NCBI GenBank assembly: GCA_037447655.1
Contig: JBBHKE010003059.1
Span: forward strand, 496,001-560,000
Direction: 5' to 3'
Source of the DNA: Zygnema cylindricum
Taxonomy: Eukaryota > Streptophyta > Zygnematophyceae > Zygnematales > Zygnemataceae
Length of the DNA: 64,000 nucleotides
Part shown: piece after piece, positions 46,807 to 59,300 of the stretch
Numbering within the stretch: the stretch's first letter is position 1
How the letters are laid out: each line of letters starts with the position of its first letter
The notes under the pieces: generated by a model
Databases searched by the model: none
What the model was told of the DNA's origin: nothing
The model's input: only the letters and a program-made list of their open reading frames with translations
Program-made: the position numbers and the translations under genes

Positions 46807-49800
46807 ATGCCTTTCCTCCTTTCCTCCTTTTCGTCCCTTCCTCTCACTGCAGAACTAGTACCAGCAGGACAGCTGACAACAACTGCAGAAGCAAAATTAG
46901 GGTTTCCTGTACAGGATTACTTAACTTCTCTGACAGTAGCCAGGAGTTGCAGGTTACCTGGGCGCATTATTCCGGGAAAGCGGGGCATGAAAGGAGTTTC
47001 TTCGAATTGTTATCAAACGACGTCTGGATTCGGGAAATTTCTAGGAAGAGTCGTGACTTGTGGACTGAACTCCGTGGAGGATCAAGGGTTTGTAAAAATG
47101 TCAGGGAAGAGTAACCGAATGGCTGCCATATTGGGCAAAATTGCCGTTCAAGGCCGCGGTTTGCCAAGTTTGGTGGTTTTCGATTTAGATTATACCTTGT
47201 GGCCATTTTATTGGTGAGATTCATTGACCTGTTTGGCATTCAAATGCATGACAGTCATGTGTTTTCTATGATTCTAATATGAATCACTCTTGATACTTAT
47301 CAGTTATGTCAATTGGCCTTGATTCAAACCGTTTAGGTCGACAGGAGCAACATGTGACATCATCAGAAGTTGATGTGCTATTAAAAAATATATTTTTTAT
47401 TAGATTTTTTATGAACTTTCATGAAATTTTTAACCTCCATGAACGTTTGGGGCTATGAAAAACACGCTCAGGAATTCAGCGCATAGTCCTCAACCGTGTG
47501 AGAATTTTCATAGTGGAAATTGTGTGCTTAATTGTGCGAAAACGGAAAAAAAAGTCGCTGAATTTCTGTTTATTTTTTTCATAAATTATGAGCAAAATAT
47601 GGGAACTTTGTGGATCACACAGTATTTATTATTTTGTAACTTTTACGTTATTTATTTTGGACATAGTTGCCTGGGACATGTGTGCTGAAGCATCGCAGAT
47701 TGGTAGTTAAACAGGATTTCAGTGAGTACGTACCATGAAATCTGGATAGTCATCCCTCTTTTTTGAATGGGTGAGAACCTTTGAAAATCGTCTTCCTTTT
47801 AAAAAATTGACAAAGGAAACAAATGATTATGGGCTGAAAAAAAGTATATAGCTACTGATTGGAAGATAAATCATTCACTGCTATCGCGTGATTTGTGGTG
47901 GCAAGCTTGTAATGTCGTTATGAAGGCTATTAACGTGTATTGTTATTATTGTAAAGGAATCATTACCGTGGGTTTTATGTTAGTGCTATTTTTTTTTTTT
48001 ATTTAGTTCCAAATGACGTGGCTGGTTTTAAACTGTTAAAGAATTAGCGGTAAGAAAAGGACAATTAGTGTCGTTGACACTGTTTTACGTTCAAAGGGTA
48101 AAAGATAGGGACGCTGATATAGTGTCATTGACACCAATTATATTTTACTTCGTTGCTGGCACAATTCCCTCAAAGGTGGTGCATTTTGTGCCGATTTCTG
48201 TTTTGCATTAAACAGACGCAGCTAATTTACTCAAAGACCATCAAACTTTTCAAATAGTGTGGATCATCCATCGTGGTGACATTGTACTTAGCTCGATATA
48301 TATTTTGTTGCTATCGACATGCATGAGTTCCTCAATTTTGTGGGCGCTAGCGGTTTGTCCATTCACGTATTTATTTTTATTTTTTACTGTTATAATGTTT
48401 CTTAATAAAACCACCTTACCGCGAAGCCACCTTACTGTGCATTTCATCTATTGAATGCTTTACTTTTGGACAATTTATTGTTGCGCATTCACTTTAGTAG
48501 TATCACATTTCCTTCCCGTTTACTGTTACGTTGAATCTATGTGATTTCTTAATTGTGCGAAATTGTGATTTCTTAATTGTGCGAAATTGTGATTCTGCAA
48601 TTTAAAGCTTGATGTGAAGCTGTGAGCTTAATTTTGTGTATTTGTAGATAGTTGAAGGCTTATTTTCAGGGAATGGAAGTGCTGTGCGTTTCTGACGTAG
48701 CTGACTTGCTTCAATTCTCAAGTTGAGAGAACTCAGAGGTGTTTGGGTTTGTTGTTCAATTTGGTATTAATGAGGTTGAGCACTGTTGCGAAGTACGGTA
48801 TATGCAAATTAAGATTTCTTGAAAGTAATGTAGCAATCATAGCATGCTCTACAGCTAAGCCTATGAATGCTTCCCGGTCCACATGGCTACTTGTTGCGGT
48901 GACGATTTTAACTTGTTAAAAATATTACGTGGATTCATGGAAGAAATCATCAGTGGCAACTAGCAGAAATAAATCTTGTTTGATTGTCAGCCTTAGACAG
49001 CTATGTGGTTTAATGCGCTGGTAATTTCTTAGAATGGAAGATAAATCTGCTTTCTTTTGAAAAGGAAAACGAGGTTCCTTAATGCATGAATAGCCATCAA
49101 GCAAATTTTGTCCATAATGTGCCGGGTAATGTTGATTGGACTTAACACGAATTCAAATTGAGCTTATTGATTTATTTGAAATCCATCTTAACCATGCTCA
49201 CATCGCACATGCTGACAGAAATTTCTATGTTATTGCAGTGATTGCATGTCAATGAGTTCAAAACCATGGCTTTTCCCGGAGGTGATGGGTGTGATCGGAG
49301 CGTTGCAACAAGCCGGAGTACCAATGGCCTTAGCTTCACGGACAGAGACTCCTGATATTGCACAATCGTTCTTGAATACTCTTGGGATAAGCGATATTTT
49401 CCCAATTAAGGTACAAATCGCCAACCATGGAGTTTTTCTCAAGGTGTCTTTGGAAGTGTTTGATGTTTTTACAATATGTTATAGCTACCTCTATGTCATA
49501 TCTGATCACATTGCCAAAAAGGGCATATTTGCAACCCACATATTTCCATTTTATCGAGTTTGCTCATCTACTGCAGTATACTCTAGAAAATTACGGCAGA
49601 ATGAGAGTGGGTGTACACAACTGGTGCTGTATGGTGCATATAAGTTCTGATCCTGGAATCTCTTTCCTCAGAGACTTTGATGTCAGCGAAACATTTCTTT
49701 TTGAGCGACAACATGTGTTGTGATGCCCTTCATTCTATGTTGAATTTTGTAATGAGCCATTCATTTTCTTCTGAGTACTCAATCAGCTCACTCTTTTCAG

Positions 49801-50279
49801 ACTCGCTTCACAGATGTGTTTTATTTCTTGTGGTTGCAGGAAATGTATCCCACACATACACATAAAACAGAGCATTTTGCAGCCATTCAAAAAAAAACTG
49901 GTGTGCCATACACTGAGATGCTTTTCTTTGATGACGAGGAGCGAAATACACGGACGGTACAATGCGAAGAGCCCACTCTCCACATTCGTTTTCTTTTGTT
50001 CATTTTATGGATCAAGTTATCCGCCTCAGTTTATGCAATATGTCTTGACTGTTTGTTAATCATTTAGCATTTGAAAAGTGCTTTACTTGTATTGCCTTGT
50101 GAAGTTGGAAATTGTGTGTTGGACGTCCGGATACGAACGTTTACGAAGCTTTTTCTAACTTGGTTTTTATGTTTTAACTGCAGATTAAAACGCTGGGTGT
50201 GACATGTATCCTGGTGGACGATACTGGTGTGTGTCTTGAATCAGTTCGTCAGGGACTGCAGAAGTACTCTTTGTCTTGA
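46807..50279 (+). CDS. MDP1: Magnesium-dependent phosphatase 1 (HAD superfamily)
   Basis: A small HAD phosphatase that uses an aspartyl-phosphate intermediate; in animals linked to protein-tyrosine and fructosamine-6-phosphate dephosphorylation, physiological substrate uncertain. Four exons (46807-47213, 49239-49410, 49840-49956, 50184-50279, TGA) give 263 aa. Motif I is VVFDLDYTLWPFYC (Asp126, Asp128), motif II ALASRTETPDIA, then the MDP-specific HKTEHFAAIQKKTGVPY and motif III MLFFDDEERN. Family members are about 160-190 aa. The first Met adds roughly 95 residues rich in Ser, Thr, Leu and Arg, which could be an organelle transit peptide. Met98 would give the usual cytosolic length. Intron 1 is 2 kb and holds a repeat. 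Converges on the DUF167 gene. Confidence 0.93.
48003..48142 (+). repeat. Interspersed repeat shared with 22195-22316
   Basis: Same ordered blocks as the P5CS-intron copy (TTCCAAATGACGTGGCTG to ATAGTGTCATTGACACC). In MDP1 intron 1. Confidence 0.65.
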
Positions 50280-51274
50280 TGGAATATACCGGTATTGGCT
50301 TAATTTGTGAGCTTAACGTTCAATAAGTTGGATCAACCTCTAGTTAATTTTATGTATTTTATTGCGACACCCATTGTGTAACGTTCCTGATGCTGACATG
50401 ATACTTTTTTATAACAGACTGGTATTAGGTGATATCATATCGAAGACACTACCATTAGAAATACTAATGATTATATAAATATGGCCAAATATAGTCGTCA
50501 AATTATGACTAGACTAAAAGATAGCATATTCTTTTTAGGGCCAAGTGCTCAAGAGAGTCCTGTACCGTCATATTCATTATTTAGAGATACAAAAACAAGC
50601 TCATGTGGCATTCTCATGTTCTAGGATGAGTCCAGCTGAATCCAAAGGAAAGACCAATACTGGATTTTTCAAACATTTTAATCGAATAAAATATTTCTTA
50701 GAATCTCTGAAAGGCAATTTTTGGGGGTTCTTGTTTTTCTGAACATGCTTCAATTGTTCTTTTAGTTGATAAAGTGATTTCACAGCTTGACGGGTTTTCT
50801 CAAATACAGCGCCTGTAATGGGAAAATTGTCTTAAAATGTTCTTAAAGATTTGTACTAATTAAACTTTTATGGACAGACGAGAGGGCCTAAGATTTTTTT
50901 CGAGAACACTACCAATTATTAATTGCTTCAAACTGCCTCTGCAAATGGCTAAGGCTATGAAATAGTGGAATTTGTTCCTACAAATTTGTGATTGATTCTC
51001 ATGACATGCCTTTTAAGTCACGATGAGCAGTAACACTAAGCCTGGTTCGTCCAAATTGAAAAAGGAAAATGTTGGAAAAAGGTGGTGGAAAAAAGAAATA
51101 TGATTCCAACACCTTAAAGTCGACATTTGAATTATATACAAGGTGTGCAAATCTAACGTTTAATGACTCTGACACTTATTGACACAGCTTCAGTTTGATA
51201 TCCATGCTTGAAGTGGATGATCATTGAAAGAGAAGAGAACTATATCCCTGCATCCCGGAATACACAAAATGACA
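50280..51274. other. Shared 3' flank of MDP1 and the DUF167 gene
   Basis: The 1 kb between two convergent stop codons. It contains both 3' UTRs and no supported frame or repeat. Confidence 0.5.
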
Positions 51275-52330
51275 TTATTTTTTTGGTCCAAGGAACGCAG
51301 CTTCCAGTGCTTCATGTATACTCTCTCGGGAAGAACCCTCAATCAATAGCACCTTTTCCCGTGATTTGGATCCTTGAAGTAGTGAAACTTGCCGTTTCTT
51401 CACACCCACTACCTGCGTTACAGTTTAGGCCAAACACCATAAATATTAACAAATGAAGCCACAGGATCCGAAGTCCTTTGACATATTGGATTGCTAGCCC
51501 TTGGAGGCACATAACCATACTTGTTGGAGTTAGACCAGCACTAGAGCAGATGAAAAAAAGAGCCCCGATATGGAAACAGAAAAATGAAGTGAAATGACAG
51601 AGTAATGAACCTCAAAACTGAGGGACAAACCTCAGCAATATAATCCAGAACAGCTTCGTTTGCTTCCCCGTCACGAGGAGGCGCATTAATGGCAACCCCG
51701 ACCATATCTCCAATATCTGCACACACCTCGTCTATTTGACATGTTACAGCCATTAGGCGAAGCAATACATAGAGCATAACATCGACACAAACTCCAGTAT
51801 CTCAGTTACAGCAACTGAGATATCGGAGTTTGCAAGACTGTGATGTGGTAAGACTATGATTGTCTGACAGGCAGTAGCTCGGAAGCAAAACTCACTAGCT
51901 CCAGAATCTCTGAGTAACGCTGAGAGTTCAAAAACATCCGAATCACTCAGAGTCATGGAGAAAGAATTAGGATCCAAGATTTTTTCTTTCACATGAGAAG
52001 AAGAAGCTAAAAAATGCTCAAATGCTGCATCACTCTTTGAATGCAACACATGTCACCTCCCGAAAAGCCAGAGCCTTGCATCACGCAACCAGCAAGCCTA
52101 CCAGTTATGGCGGCACGTTTAGCTCCAGGTTTACACCGAATAGCCACAGACACTGCTCCTGTATCGGTCACACGTGCGTACGCAGAAGCTATGGATGCAT
52201 CCTCGTCCGTACTGCCTGGCTTTACTGCCTCTTGACGGCGATTCTTGGACCGTGAGGACATCGCGTGCACCGACAGTCTTGGCGTCAGCACATGACAGCG
52301 TGTCACTCCCAGGGACAGGAGTGACGTCAT
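51275..52330 (-). CDS. DUF167 / YggU / UPF0235 family protein
   Basis: A small conserved family found from bacteria to plants and animals, with no settled biochemical function. Three exons (52330-52102, 51716-51631, 51412-51275, TAA) close in phase to 150 aa. The domain (about residue 58 onward) shows SVAIRCKPGAKRAAIT, the signature NAPPRDGEANEAVLDYIAEV, then VGVKKRQVSLLQGSKSREKV. This is the expected order of the family. The first 50 residues (SLLSLGVTRCHVLTPRLSVH and a basic stretch) could be a targeting peptide; a second Met at residue 24 (MSSRSKNRR) is an alternative start. Confidence 0.9.
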
Positions 52331-52653
52331 TCTTGAAGCTCGCGTTTCGCTAGTAGCATCTTACAGCGAAGGTGGGCGACGCCATGGCACCTGAAAATAT
52401 TCAGGGCATCCAGAGCACTCTACTTTAGCGCTTACGTCATCAATTTGTAAATTGGAAAACTGGAAAATTTTGTGACAAAAGTGATGTAAATCGGGAGCCT
52501 TGCCTTGATGTTCAATACGGGAGCACAGTACACCGTGTATCGTTATTAGCGTCAATGTTATTTTTGCCAATTAAATCAGATTTCCTCCGTGCACACATGA
52601 CTGGAATCCTTTCGAAGACGCCAATCGAAAGTCAAGATCCCTTAACCGTCGAA

Positions 52654-53428
52654 TAAGGGTGTGTCTCCATGTATCTAAGTAAGGGTTTTTTTCTGTCGTT
52701 TTCCTCTAAAACTTAGCGCCGTACTGCCTAAGTTCCGACCGTACGAAGAAATAGCAAATTTGTAGAGTACAATTTGCGTCATCCTCGATCTTAGGATGTA
52801 CGAAAATCTGTCGTCTTGTGTTTTTCGACCCACTTCGACGACAAAAAACGTCATCTTCAACCTTATGTTTAAAACACGTGCGCGATGTGTTTTAAGATTA
52901 GGGATTTTCTATAAACAAATAGGAACATATATTCGCACGTGTCGTAAATTTCCAAACAATTTCAAGCGACGTGGAAATGTACAGGATTCGCTATGTTTTG
53001 TCCGTTTTTATTTAATACGACAAAGAGAAGTACACAGTTTGTTTTGTTTTGTCTGTTTCCATCCGGTACGGATTTTTTTTTTGCAGGGGTCTCAAGGTTC
53101 CGATGCCATTTCAAGTCTACTCAACAATAGACGCAAAGGCAAGGCGTATCTCCTTCAACCGTCAAACGGCACAGGTTGGAGGGCGGTAGGTGTACAATGT
53201 CATGAAAAGTCACGCGACGTCACAAGCAGTTACGGAAAATAACGTGTGTCATCACAGATTGTAGACGGTGACAGCCGTCATGGGCATTGTCAGCGTATAC
53301 AATCGTCACACCCTTAAGTAACAATTTCGGTTTTACACATAGAGACACTTGAAATCCGGGTCCGCCGGATCTGCGCTAAAAAACAAAGTAATTCCTCTAA
53401 GTTACAAGTACATGGAGACACACCCTTA
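52654..53428. mobile_element. TA-bounded element with 20-bp inverted ends (about 775 bp)
   Basis: Left end TAAGGGTGTGTCTCCATGTA and right end TACATGGAGACACACCCTTA are exact complements. TA at each extreme may be the target duplication. The interior has a 148-codon plus frame with no similarity, taken as chance. A third CACACCCTTA lies at about 53312. It occupies the region upstream of the DUF167 gene. Confidence 0.75.
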
Positions 53429-53437
53429 GACACAAAT

Positions 53438-54236
53438 TAAAGGACGACGTCATATTGATAAATTAACTTGCACGAAACGAAGTAAACTTCATACAAAATA
53501 AGAAAATGTACCCTCGTATAAATATCGATGAAACTAAATGATAAAAACGCGCATCGTCACGGAAGAATATTGTCCTTTAAGTGCGTACTTTATTTTGCCT
53601 TTATGTGCGCATTTTATTATTTTCGTGCGCATTTACCATGCGCGGCAAAGTCGCTAACCGCAGATCTCAAATCTAAGGCGCAGGCTGAGGCCGTACATCT
53701 ACGTGTGCGTTTAGTACGGATTGACACGGGCAGAAACGCCGCACAAAACTTCGCAAAAGTTCGCGTTTGCTATTAATAGTTTGGACCCGTTTGTCCGCGT
53801 TCCTAACCTAGTGCACCGACAACAGCGTAGGTGCACCGACATCAACCGAAGAACACAACTTTTTCCGTACGCTGCCAAACGTATCAACACATCCAAAGTT
53901 GATCAAGTGGAGCTCACGTAAAGTGAGAAAGTACAGTACCTGCGCGCGCAGCCATTTTATTTACATGTGGTTGCCGCAGTTTTGTAACCGTAAACCTGCG
54001 CCGGCCGTGTGAACTGTTTTATGACGGTCGTCGTTCAAAAACGCGACAATTTTTTAACCGGTCGTTATCAATATTTTTTTGCAAGTCAAAGTTGTTCGAC
54101 GGATTGACCGTCAAGCATAAACTCAAAGGTACGTAACTTGTACTAATCTGTACTTAAAATGTACAATTTTTGACAAGCTGACGCAGCTACCTGCGCGCAG
54201 CAAAAAATGTTTCTGCGATTAGCAATTCCCTTTTCA
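53438..54236 (+). repeat. Relative of the fold-back repeat, without its MITE
   Basis: 53438-53530 matches about 39246-39365 and 53936-54236 matches 39432-39676 joined to 40179-40225. The 39677-40178 MITE is absent and only one TA remains at 54188-54189: a natural empty site. The stretch 53560-53930 has no counterpart in the fold-back copy. Confidence 0.82.
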
Positions 54237-56363
54237 TTTTGTCTCTTTTTCAAATTCACCTCAATTTTATGTGGTCTTTTGCATTCTCTTTTTGTCAGCT
54301 GTGGATTGTACTGTGCCTCGCTGGATTGCGCTGCGCCTAGCCGCTCATAAATTATTTTAAGCCTTGCTAAACGACAAATTATCCAGGACTCGCTGGATAT
54401 GATTCCGTACTGAATGGCGTCGTGTCAGCAGGGAAAACTGAACACTCAGGAATTATTTGTACAAAATGCATTTAAACATGGTGACGTGGCGTCCAACATT
54501 TCCTTTCACATGGTGCGAATCTGAAATTTACAACCCGTACGATAGTGAGCTCTACAGATCCGTTAGAACCTTGCCACGTAAATAACAAAAATAAGTGAAC
54601 GCTAGACAGCCTTGCAACCTTCCACGTGTCAAGAACCATGTACCATCGGACAAGAGCAACCCTTCCGTACGTCCTATGAAGCTTCTAGTTTGCCCATGCT
54701 CTTGAATTTTGTTGGACCGTACATGGAAATGTACGGTTTGTTTGGCCCGATTCCAAAATCCAAAAATAGAAACCCACTGAAGCTGTCACACTCTAGAAGC
54801 AAGCACGCGTTGTACGACCCAAAACAAAATCCGCACGCAGGGACACATTTAGTGGGGATGACCAAATGGAAAGTTAATTACTGCACTGTACTGCCAGTTA
54901 TTAATGTACGGAACAAGTTTTACGGGCAGGTTCTAACGAAATGTTTGTAAATCTTGTGTCGGTTGAGTCGGTGACTGGATTCAATGTTCTGAACCAATCT
55001 TATACGGATGGTGTACGGATTTTGTAATTCGACGACTCGATTGAATCCGTTACGTTGTTAATATTGGTCGAATCTTCGAGAAGAAGTGACGCAATTCCGA
55101 TAGAATGTTCCCGAAAACATTCCCTCGACATTTACCAAACATTTCCAAACAGCACCAAGATAGTGAGGATACTTTTTATTCCTAGGACGTAAAAGGTAGT
55201 GCTTTCCCCAGTGCCTATTCGTCTTTAGCTGTTGTCTTTTTCAGAAAGACGAGCGCGATGTCGGTTCGATGGCTCCAGCTGCAGCTCATTTTGCACGCCG
55301 TAACGTCCAAACTCGTCGGTATGTCCGTACAATATCCGTACCGTTTCTGAAGGAAACATCGTACAGTACGCACGTGTGAGATCTGAATCGAAAATTGTAC
55401 TTCGTTTGGACAAAATGTGTGCGAAAATGAGGACTCCCTGTGGCTTTGACACGGCTTTTTTGAGCAAAATTACAATTGGGTCTCAACAAAATAAATTGTT
55501 GTGGGAAATGGAGTTTTTCTAATGGTGCCCGAAAGATGTTGATCTACGAAAATAGTATCAAGGGCAATCGTGTAGGCTATTGATTTTATTTTTCCTCAGC
55601 TTGACACATATGCATATATGTATATCATCATCATCAAATCCGAAATCACATTTATAACAGAATAGGTGTAAACAAATCGGTGGATTTGTAATTTCATAAA
55701 TCTGCCCGGCAGTTTTTGCCTGTTGCTACCAAGCCGAAATTGTGACTTTTATTTATTAATTGTGAAACATTTTTTCAGAGCCACAACTCTTGTTTTATTT
55801 ATCCTTTTTCAGTTTGAGAATGTTTAGGTTTCGATGGATAATCTTTTCACCTTTTTGTGACAATGAACATAGAATGAGACATTGTTTCTCTTTTCAAGAA
55901 AAACCTATATTTTTTCGACGATCTTACCATGTCATTATACAAACTCGTCTTTGGGAATTTTACGCATCAAATATTTTTTCCCTAAATAATTTTGTTTGTG
56001 CACTTAAAAACCGGATAATTGTGGCCCGTATTAATGAATCTTATCAGAAGAAAGTCGTTGAGAGTATTTGCTTTCTAATACTCATTTGAAAAGCGCTAAA
56101 TATTTTGCAAATGTAGAGTTATGTGGCTATGTTACTTTGAGAATTGTGTGTGACGTTTCTAAACCAAATCCATGATTGCTATATACTTTTAGGTGAGGTT
56201 AATCCTCTTATTGTTTTCATTGCAAAATTGGCAACTATAGACAACATCAAGTGAAAACCCAAACCTTTATAAAGTTGGGCATTTTGTAATTCATCTGTTT
56301 ATCTTCTGTTTAATGTAAGCTTCGGGCAACCAAATGCTTTTTTTCCTCCACTTGCCTTGTCAG
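54237..56363. other. No exon identified; upstream of the modular lectin gene
   Basis: Should contain the promoter and the first exon or exons (signal peptide) of the lectin gene, but I could not identify a start codon joined to a convincing splice donor. Frames present, the longest 112 codons at 54612-54950, have no similarity. Confidence 0.4.
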
Positions 56364-59300
56364 TGTCAGTTAGGACCTGTAAAATTCAAGAAGGATGGGA
56401 GATTCGTGGATACGACATCGAGGGCTACTCTCTTGACGTGACATCCTTTGGAGAATGTTGTGACCTTTGCAACAGCGTGACAAGCTGTCTCGCCTTTACA
56501 TACTTTCTTGAAACACGGGTGTGTTCACCCAAATCTGCGTTGGGCACAGATGTGGTGCAGAACACAACGCTCAAAACTACGTTGGGCATAAATGTGGTGA
56601 ACAGGAGGGCACTGACGGGTCTCGTCGGAGGTATGTTCGACATTCGTCACTATAATGTTGATAGGATCAGGGTGCGCAGCAATAAAAAAAGTTCAAGGGA
56701 AAGCAAATATTCTCTCATAAAACTTTTCACCAGAAATTACACAATTGTCGACCCAATATCAATACACTAAACCAACAACTGATTTTGGTTATGATTTTAA
56801 CCACTACTTTACTGCACAAGGCATTACTGCAGCAACATATGTTCTCTAATATTCACAAATGACATAGATACACCAAACACGCTACACCTACCAAAACATA
56901 CATCCGGGTCAAAGGTCCTGACTTTGAGCCTTGTCCTGCCCACTTTTTGCTTATGCGATTGTCTCACATTGACTCCAAGATTTTGGAAATGTTAACACTT
57001 ACACAGGTAATTAGACACTTTGTTGTGAAGTGGTGGCAACCATAGTCGTCAACCATATAGTGATACCGTGTAGTTTGTTGACATAAGTCAACAAGTTAAC
57101 AACCAGATCAAGTCCTAAATTATATCTAGTTCATCACATGACTATAGATGTGGTGACCATCATAGTGTTGATTGGTCCCTCTGGAGGTATGTTTGTTTAC
57201 ATTCCCCAAAGAGAACTACAATACTGTAAGGTGGGGTGGAACATTTTCATTAACACTCAATATTTAAAGTAGAAATCAATGCAAATGACATTGTTTATTT
57301 ACTGCACAAAACTATTCTTAGAGCAATTTTTTTGCAAGAATACCAGCCACTTGCCAAACTGCCCTGCATTTTACTAGAGGGGTAGGTCCATCATTTACAG
57401 TCCATATTATTCCGCTCATATTTTGACACATTTCAAGGAATGCATTGAAAGCATTTGACAGAGGTTTCGGTGCAACTACTATCTACGTTTATAACAAGAC
57501 AATAAATCAATGTTTATCAAAAAAATTCACATAACTCGTAAAGTAAATTTTTGAAATGTGTTCTCTATTATTTATCTAGACATGAAATAGGGAGTAAAGC
57601 AGATGCGATTGGAATATCTCCAATAACTATTTTATTTTATTTTTTCCAGGTCTATCAACCCGTTTAAGCTTCTCTTACACCAGTTTTAATCAATCCATTC
57701 CTCTCATTATCCAACGTGATGCGGTCCTCAACCCCCCTTCAATTGCACTCACACCCGACGAATATGGGAAAGCTGGACAGTTTTTCTATCCATATCCTGT
57801 TGAGCTTTTGTGGGATAGATCAGATAATTCGTGCCAAGAAGCCTCATTTGAGACCAATTTTTCTTTTAAAATTGGTCAGAGCCGATGCTGCCACTGCCAC
57901 GCGGATGGTTTCGCCTTAGTTCTCCTTGCTTCCAATGGGGACGTCAATAAATTCGGACAGTATTATGGGGGTTCACTTGGGTATGGATATGACGATCCCT
58001 CTAAAGTTGGAAGTGTTGCTGTGGCATTTGACACGTTCACTAATCCTGGAGAACCAGGAAGTCCTTTTGTCGCAATACGGAAGTCTTTTGAAGGGACCTC
58101 ATGGAACCCTGTGGTGGCATCACTTCTCAGTAATTTTGGGGAAACTTTATACGCTTGGGTGGAATACGATGGGGAATCACACATTTGGAAGGTCTATTTA
58201 AGTTTGGGTGAAAAACCTTCAACCCCTTTATTTGTTTACGAAAGTGCACTTTGCGATCTTTTACGACCATCCTATTGTTCTACTTGTGGCTTGGTGACGT
58301 CAGCATATGTTGGATTCACGGCAGCAACAGGAGGATGTTCTGACTTGCACGAGATTCAGAGCTGGAGCTTTATTAGTTGGTGGCCAGGTAAGAATTTTCG
58401 TTCAGCAATATGGGCGTCCTCATTGACCAGCAATAGATTCTTTCTGTCAAAAACCTATTTTTCCAACGGTTTTTTTCCTCTTCAAATTTTTGGGTTTCTA
58501 TAATGGAAGTTCTTTTCTTTTCATAATTTGTTCCAACTATCATGTAAACAAACACAATACCAATGCATTAATGCAGTCAGTTCAAACCTGGAATTCACGT
58601 GCCTTTGTTGGAATATCTATTGTACAAAAGTTTACGCAGCATGTTTTTTACCTTTCCTTCCAACATTAAGAGATTCACGCTCTCCCTTCCTCTCGTATCC
58701 ATCTAAAGTTTTCATGATATCTAACATTTTCTCTTGTGTCCGAATTTTTGCAGCGTATTACTTAACCTTTTATACGAGCGCTTAGTTTTTCTTACTTCCA
58801 ATCCATCTAATTGCCAGCTGTGCCTTGTATCCTTATTGTGCATTGATTGACATCTTTCCAATTTTGTTGAACATGTCATGTCTTTGATAGGATTTTTCAT
58901 TGTCTGAAAATTTACTCACTTTTAACTTTTGTGTGGATGCCAAATAGAAAATAATTATTCTTATGTAGATTAATTCTGACGAACATATAGATGGTTTGAC
59001 CAAAGGATACTAAAAAATTACTATTTTTTACCCCCACGTGTTTGTTTTTTCAAGCGTATCCACCACCTCCCAGTCCACCACCAAGTCCTCCCCCGTCACC
59101 TCCTCCTAGACCTCCTCCTCCAAGGCCTCCCCCTCTCTCTCCTCCTCGCCCTCCTCCGTCTCCGCCCCCACGTCCACCTCCTTTCCCTCCTCCCCCGAAT
59201 CCTCCACCATCACCTCCTCCACGACCTCCTCCTCCAAGTCCACCTCCTTCTCCTCCGCCATCTCCACCGTCCATCCCTGTCCTCCCCCTCTCCCCCCCCT

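Noticed and set aside
10224-52330. Possible stop-codon reassignment suggested by the eRF1 change
   Set aside because: All genes read well in the standard code, with no conserved position filled by a stop codon; six stops are too few for inference.
52796-53242. 148-codon plus frame
   Set aside because: Lies inside a TA-bounded repeat element; no similarity and atypical composition.
59050-59274. Gly-rich minus-strand frame
   Set aside because: Exact shadow of the proline-rich hinge coding repeat.
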